Source: Pseudomonadota bacterium | Lineage (GTDB): Bacteria; Pseudomonadota; Alphaproteobacteria; Rhodospirillales; Magnetospirillaceae | Direction: 5' to 3' | Length of the DNA stretch: 5,917 nucleotides | NCBI GenBank assembly: GCA_023437865.1 | Contig: JAEZFE010000515.1 | Location: 1-5,917, forward strand | Part shown: in pieces, positions 5,618 to 5,917 of the stretch | How the letters are laid out: each line of letters starts with the position of its first letter | How positions within the stretch are numbered: the first letter of the stretch is position 1 | Program-made: the position numbers and the translations under genes | The notes under the pieces: generated by a model | What the model saw: the letters and a program-made list of their open reading frames with translations, nothing else | What the model was told of the DNA's origin: nothing | The model's database searches: none

Positions 5618-5917
5618 CTACCGCTTGGCGGCGGTGACGATATCGGTCTTGGCGATGCGGCGCAGGCTGACTTCCAGCCGGGCATCGGCCTTGGCGATTT
5701 CCATCAGGGCGTCGCGGGTGAAATTGATGTGGGCCTCGGCGGCGGTGCGGGCGGCCTGGGGGTCGCCGGCCATGACGGCGGTGTAGACGGCGCGGTGCTG
5801 TTCCAGCAGCACCTCGCGCACGCCCTTGCGCAGGTACAGCTTGGCCCGGTTATAGAAGACATCGTTGCGCAGCATGTCCGACAGCGAGCGCATGATGTGC
5901 AGCATCACCACGTTGTG
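5618..5917 (-). CDS. FadR/LldR-family regulator, C-terminal part (runs off the right edge)
   Basis: The frame is open from the window edge to TAG at 5620..5618 and encodes the last 99 residues of an FCD-domain regulator, beginning HNVVMLHIMRSL. A GTG at 5911 lies within the domain and is not the true start. Two of the usual metal-binding histidines are visible in LEQHRAVYT and EAHINFT; the upstream Asp/His pair and any winged helix lie beyond the window. It aligns without gaps to the C-terminal 99-100 residues of the FCD protein at 2991-3584, a little over half identical by eye (shared VFY-R-LYLR-GVRE, QH-A-YTA, DP-AAR-AA). The two are clear paralogues. It converges on lctP and ends in its own terminator. 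It is the likelier DNA-binding lactate regulator of the pair if its N-terminus is intact. Confidence 0.88.
   Translation of the reverse strand, partial: HNVVMLHIMRSLSDMLRNDVFYNRAKLYLRKGVREVLLEQHRAVYTAVMAGDPQAARTAAEAHINFTRDALMEIAKADARLEVSLRRIAKTDIVTAAKR

Noticed and set aside
1..5917. CRISPR arrays, tRNA/rRNA genes, insertion sequences, phage or defence genes
   Set aside because: I saw no spaced direct repeats, transposase, terminal inverted repeats, att sites or structural RNA signatures. The window is filled by metabolic and regulatory genes with consistent base composition.

Overview
The window is a compact lactate uptake and oxidation locus from a GC-rich Gram-negative bacterium. Strong G/C preference at third codon positions, a LutABC-type quinone-linked lactate oxidation set and an LldP/LctP permease fit a proteobacterium. 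The protein sequences suggest an alphaproteobacterium, perhaps Rhodospirillales/Magnetospirillum-like, but that assignment is an impression and has not been tested by search.

Layout, left to right. Positions 1-2881 hold a tightly packed minus-strand operon, lutA > lutB > lutC > an unidentified gene that leaves the window. lutA and lutB overlap by ATGA, lutB and lutC overlap by 8 nt, and the unidentified gene starts 2 nt after the lutC stop. Positions 2882-2990 are the lut upstream region. Positions 2991-3584 (minus strand) encode a protein of the FadR/LldR family of GntR regulators. Its metal-binding FCD effector domain is intact, but the N-terminal DNA-binding winged helix is absent. Positions 3585-3817 are an AT-richer divergent control region. 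Positions 3818-5461 (plus strand) encode the lactate permease LctP. Positions 5462-5617 hold two back-to-back convergent terminators. From 5618 to the right edge is the C-terminal part of a second, paralogous FCD regulator on the minus strand.

How the parts work together: LctP imports lactate, and LutA/LutB/LutC oxidise it to pyruvate through CCG-type and ferredoxin-type Fe-S modules. One or both FCD proteins would sense lactate or a related carboxylate. An 18-bp box, with 14 of 18 positions identical and the same orientation relative to the gene, lies upstream of both lutA and lctP. It is the best candidate for a shared operator linking uptake to oxidation.

The most notable points are the regulator lacking its helix-turn-helix and cut close to the domain boundary, its paralogue on the other side of lctP, and the shared box. 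The metabolic genes themselves look ordinary and intact.
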